NCBI RefSeq assembly: GCF_910592395.1
Contig: NC_088318.1
Location: 19,116,849-19,180,848, forward strand
Direction of reading: 5' to 3'
From: Lineus longissimus
Lineage: Eukaryota; Nemertea; Pilidiophora; Heteronemertea; Lineidae
DNA: 64,000 nt
In this document: positions 60,701-64,000 of the stretch, one piece after another
Layout: every line of letters starts with the position of its first letter
How positions within the stretch are numbered: position 1 is the stretch's first letter
The notes under the pieces: model-generated
The model's database searches: none
What the model saw: the letters and a program-made list of their open reading frames with translations, nothing else
What the model was told of the DNA's origin: nothing
Translations under genes and position numbers: made by a program

Positions 60701-63700
60701 ATACATTGTATCATATTGTCAAATCTTTTAAATATCTTGGTGTAGCAAACAATAGAATAAACAAGCAGTTGTACAGTGTCACTGGATCAAATGTAAAAAG
60801 TCAATATTTCAGGAATTTCACAAAACAGGTATGATTTTAATGAACTGTAGTTAAGAGCATTATATTCTAAAGCTTTTCCAAACTGCAGGTGCCTCCAGTC
60901 CATTGCGTTTAAACTTTATAACAGTCAAAATATTATTGACAGATTGGCCGTTTGATTTGCTATGATTACTGGTGTTAGATTTGCATTATGACGGTGCTAA
61001 CCAGTGAACATAACCCAAGTGAGCTGACAGATCACATGACGTTGACTCAACTGGTTTGTTTCCAATCCATTCTCAGGTGATATTCATAGCCATGTACGCC
61101 TACTCAACTTGATCTTCTATATGACCTGTTTCCAATCCATTCTCAGGTGATATTCACAGCCATGTATGCCTACTCAACTTGATCTACTATATGACCTGTT
61201 TCCAATCCATTCTCAGGTGATATTCATAGCCATGTACGCCTACTCAACTTGATCTACTATATGACCTGTTTCCAATCCATTCTCAGGTGATATTCATAGC
61301 CATGTACGCCTACTCAACTTGATCTACTATATGACCTGTTTCCAATCCATTCTCAGGTGATATTCACAGCCATGTACGCCTACTCAACTTGATCTACTAT
61401 ATGACCTGTTTCCAATCCATTCTCAGGTGATATTCACAGCCATGTATGCCTACTCAACTTGATCTACTATATGACCTGTTTCCAATCCATTCTCAGGTGA
61501 TATTCACAGCCATGTACGCCTACTCAACTTGATCTACTATATGACCATATAAAAACCTCTTGAAGTAGAAACAAACAGAATGCAATACCGACAGTTAAAT
61601 TTCACTTTCCAAAACTGTCCCAGCCAAGTCACATTCCATGACCCGCTTACCAGTAAATCATACTCTTTGACTTCTATTTCTAATGTTTTTGCCAGGACTG
61701 AATAGAGAGGGAAGCCTGGCCGAGGTACGAGGATGTTCTCGCCAGCATTGGCTAGTCCCGAGATGCAGAGCTCTATAGCACTCGAACACCCACTGGTAAG
61801 GATAACATCCTGGAAACAAGAATGTCACAACATATGAATTTTGTCAGCTGGGAAAATGGTTCCTTCTGTAGTAATCCTAGTTGAACCAAACACAGCCCCT
61901 CAGTAGTTTTCTGTTCACAGCATTTATATTAATATTCATTAGGCTCATTTTAAAGCTCCGCCTCCGACTTTATGCTGCATGCTGTGCGAGTCTCAGTCAT
62001 ATATAATGTTGTCCATGTACATTATGCATACATTACTCAGTCCTACACACACAAACCATGCAAGAAGCGTGGAGGTATTGAAGACACGTACGTGTATGTC
62101 ACTGTCCTGTGTGGAGGCCACACCAAACCACTCAGTCTCAGACCGAGAACGGCTCGGCTTAGTATTGGCCTTACATCAAAATGCCAAGTGGCTAGGCCTG
62201 ACGACTCAAGGCTGCGCCTATTCATCGAGTGGAGGTTATTTTACCACTAAATTCTACAGGCTAGACAGACACAGGGCCACCTACCTTTGGCTGCAAAGGA
62301 GCATCTGGTCGTGTGTAGAACTCAGCAAGTGCTGTCCGACATGGAACAGTACCTGAGGGAAATACAAAACAAATGTAGAGATTGGAAAGCTGAACAGATC
62401 TACCAAGAAGATTTGCTTTTCTTAAAGGTTTGCAAGCATCCCCACTTTAAAGTTGCGCCGAGAGGGAAAAAGAAGACAAATGTAGATATCGGAAAGCTGA
62501 ACAGATCTAAGAACATAATGATAAGAGAGAGAGGCCAACATGTAGATATGTGGCAGGCAACTTGTCATTATTGCGACTTGAAGAGTTGGCATAAGAACAC
62601 AACACTCACCATTACATGCATTACATTGCAGTTAGTTTTAGCTTCCATTTCAATGAATATTTTGATAATAATAGCCGTCACATATTTGTAGGCCCAACAT
62701 GTTTTAGCTCGCATAAAGAGCATCCAGCACAATACATACCAACTGATGGCCCGTAGCCATTACACTTCCCTTCATCCACAATATATTTGATGGCATCAGT
62801 GACAGCCTTTGAAGGAGGGAAGTTTCCAAACACAGTTGGATCACCTGGAATAAACCAATAAATCACATAGCAGGAAAACAGCGGACACAAAAAAAGTGCC
62901 ACATACTGCAGGCGTGGTGCCAATTCTCAGCCCACCGGTTAGAGAGTTCAAATTCATGGCAGAATTAATCCCCAAATTGGATTGGTGCGATTGCATCAAA
63001 GTAAAAAGTTTTGTAAAGGCCAGACAGAAATACCTGAGGAGTCTGGAAGATTCCATCAAGTCTGTGTTATAATAAACTACATCAGATAGATGTCAGGCCG
63101 ACATAATTGTTGCAAGATGTCGGCCCAACATTCACATATTTTGCTGCGCCCCTTGCATCTGAATGGTGCAATAAAAACCCTAAACTCAACTGCTAAGGTA
63201 TGGTATTAAACCATGAATACCCACAGAAAATAACCTAAACAAATTACATGTATAGAAATTCCATGACAATACTGAGTTGACATTTTGCTATATAAGATTT
63301 TGTGAAGAAATGTCCATATAAATTTAGATTTATACATATTTTACACAGAAATATCTGCGTATCTGTGTCGGGCATTAGGCCTACTTGTAGTAGTGCACGT
63401 GACATGAGCTAAAACTGACATACAATGAAGGGGTGACAACAGATGTCATCATAAACACCAACATCCTATGGACACTAGGACAATCAATAACCAAGTATAG
63501 ATTTTTTATAGTTATAATGTGAACATAAAATTGTAATTTTAACATTTGACACAGCTGACCTTGAAGTGTTTCCATGGCAACCTACTGACTGAGATCAAAC
63601 TAGGTCAACTGGAAGAGGTCAAAACAGCTGACATTGAAGTGTTCCTATTGCGACCTTGCGACCTACTGGCTGAGATCAAACTAATGTCAGCTGGAAGATG

Positions 63701-63939
63701 TCTGTTCAAACCGTACCTATTGATAACGCAATCATATGTTTGTCTGGATTTGGCGTTAATTTCAACCCGTCTACTATGGCTCGAATAGGATTGTGGGTAT
63801 TTTTGGCAAAACTTGAGGCCTTCACGTTCCATGATGTCCTCGTCTGACTGGACTGTTTTCTTGTTGGGAATGCATCATGATTGGCGAGTCCATTCGTACC
63901 GCCGCAGGCAATGGCCTCATTAGGGTGCTCTGTTTCCAT
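57722..63939 (-). CDS. TAT: Tyrosine aminotransferase, ten visible exons
   Basis: PLP-dependent enzyme that converts tyrosine and 2-oxoglutarate to 4-hydroxyphenylpyruvate and glutamate, the first step of tyrosine breakdown. Exons (minus): 63939-63717, 62844-62740, 62352-62285, 61809-61651, 60640-60449, 60035-59883, 59563-59435, 58642-58559, 58363-58265, 57901-57722; 463 aa against about 454 in mammals. Motifs: [71 protein letters not shown] (PLP-contacting Asp and Tyr), [16 protein letters not shown] (Schiff-base Lys in AKRW), and [10 protein letters not shown]. Start: ATG at 63939 is in frame just after an acceptor at 63973, so a further 5' exon beyond the window may add residues. Intron 6 uses a GC donor. 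The stop codon overlaps an AATAAA (57721-57726), so any longer 3' UTR must use another signal. Confidence 0.95.
58958..59316. mobile_element. Foldback MITE with TA target duplication
   Basis: A 359-bp imperfect palindrome in TAT intron 7. Ends TATAGTTTGGTTGAAGATG and CATCTTAAACCGAACTATA are inverted copies, and homology continues through CAGAAATCTTGAAAATC and CATTCCGACCAC to a loop of about 65 bp. The flanking TA/TA fits a Tc1/mariner-type target site. No coding capacity. Confidence 0.8.
59881..59882 (-). other. GC splice donor in TAT intron 6
   Basis: The exon ends GAAGAG and the intron begins GCAAGTGAGG on the minus strand, a perfect AG|GCAAGT donor. Using the nearby GT four bases on would shift frame into the next exon (ATCCAAGGTGGC...) and lose the conserved IQGGLICLS segment. 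Confidence 0.8.
61057..61546. repeat. 70-bp minisatellite, 7 copies
   Basis: The unit starts TGTTTCCAATCCATTCTCAG and contains ATTCATAGCCATGTACGCC. It is exactly 490 bp; variants ATTCACAG/ATTCATAG and GTACGCC/GTATGCC are mixed. In TAT intron 4. Confidence 0.95.
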
Positions 63940-64000
63940 TGGTGCAAGGCAAGAAGAGCTACAAGTTGCAGTCTGAAATAGATAGTGAAACACGTACTGT

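Overview
The window is eukaryotic nuclear DNA: genes are split by GT-AG introns, intergenic DNA is AT-rich, and poly(A) signals, tRNA-derived SINE pieces and many minisatellites are present. Gene content (K-Cl cotransporter, syntrophin, PABPN1, tyrosine aminotransferase) is animal. The intron densities, the frequent ACATGT words, and a repeat with GCTCACC/GGTGAGC ends, CGT triplets and a terminal GGCC hairpin suggest a marine invertebrate. I favour a lophotrochozoan (mollusc, brachiopod or annelid), but this rests on remembered repeat style and is not proven.

Layout. (1) 1830-21786, plus: a complete 22-exon K-Cl cotransporter (SLC12A4-7 type, 1138 aa). It has three U12-type introns, and its introns hold five large minisatellites, one large transposable repeat and several small duplications, two of which copy a splice donor. 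(2) 26172-36305, plus: a six-exon syntrophin (498 aa; split PH, PDZ, PH, SU). (3) 39494-42811, minus: a six-exon small Schlafen/AlbA_2-domain protein (258 aa), with a second copy of the transposable repeat in its fourth intron. (4) 43692-45680, plus: a short cytochrome b5, head-to-head with gene 3. (5) 47885-52910, plus: seven-exon PABPN1 (219 aa) with a 1.5 kb 41-bp minisatellite in an intron. (6) 55688-56630, plus: a dead CR1/L2-like reverse transcriptase fragment. (7) 57722-63939, minus: tyrosine aminotransferase in ten visible exons (463 aa), including one GC-AG intron, a foldback MITE and a 70-bp minisatellite.

All gene models were built by hand from splice signals. In each the exon lengths sum to a multiple of three and the reading phases agree, which supports the boundaries. 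The genes do not form a pathway: they cover chloride/volume homeostasis, the dystrophin membrane scaffold, a possible RNA nuclease, heme electron transfer, nuclear poly(A) binding and tyrosine catabolism.

The most unusual layer is the repeats. The same large non-autonomous element occurs twice (13.4-15.3 kb and 40.3-41.4 kb). It is built of about 300-bp units, most of which carry both a full CTCF-core match and an AGGTCA direct repeat with 3-bp spacing. Each copy has its own matched terminal inverted pair. Ten or so minisatellites sit in introns, often starting within about 20 bp of a splice donor.
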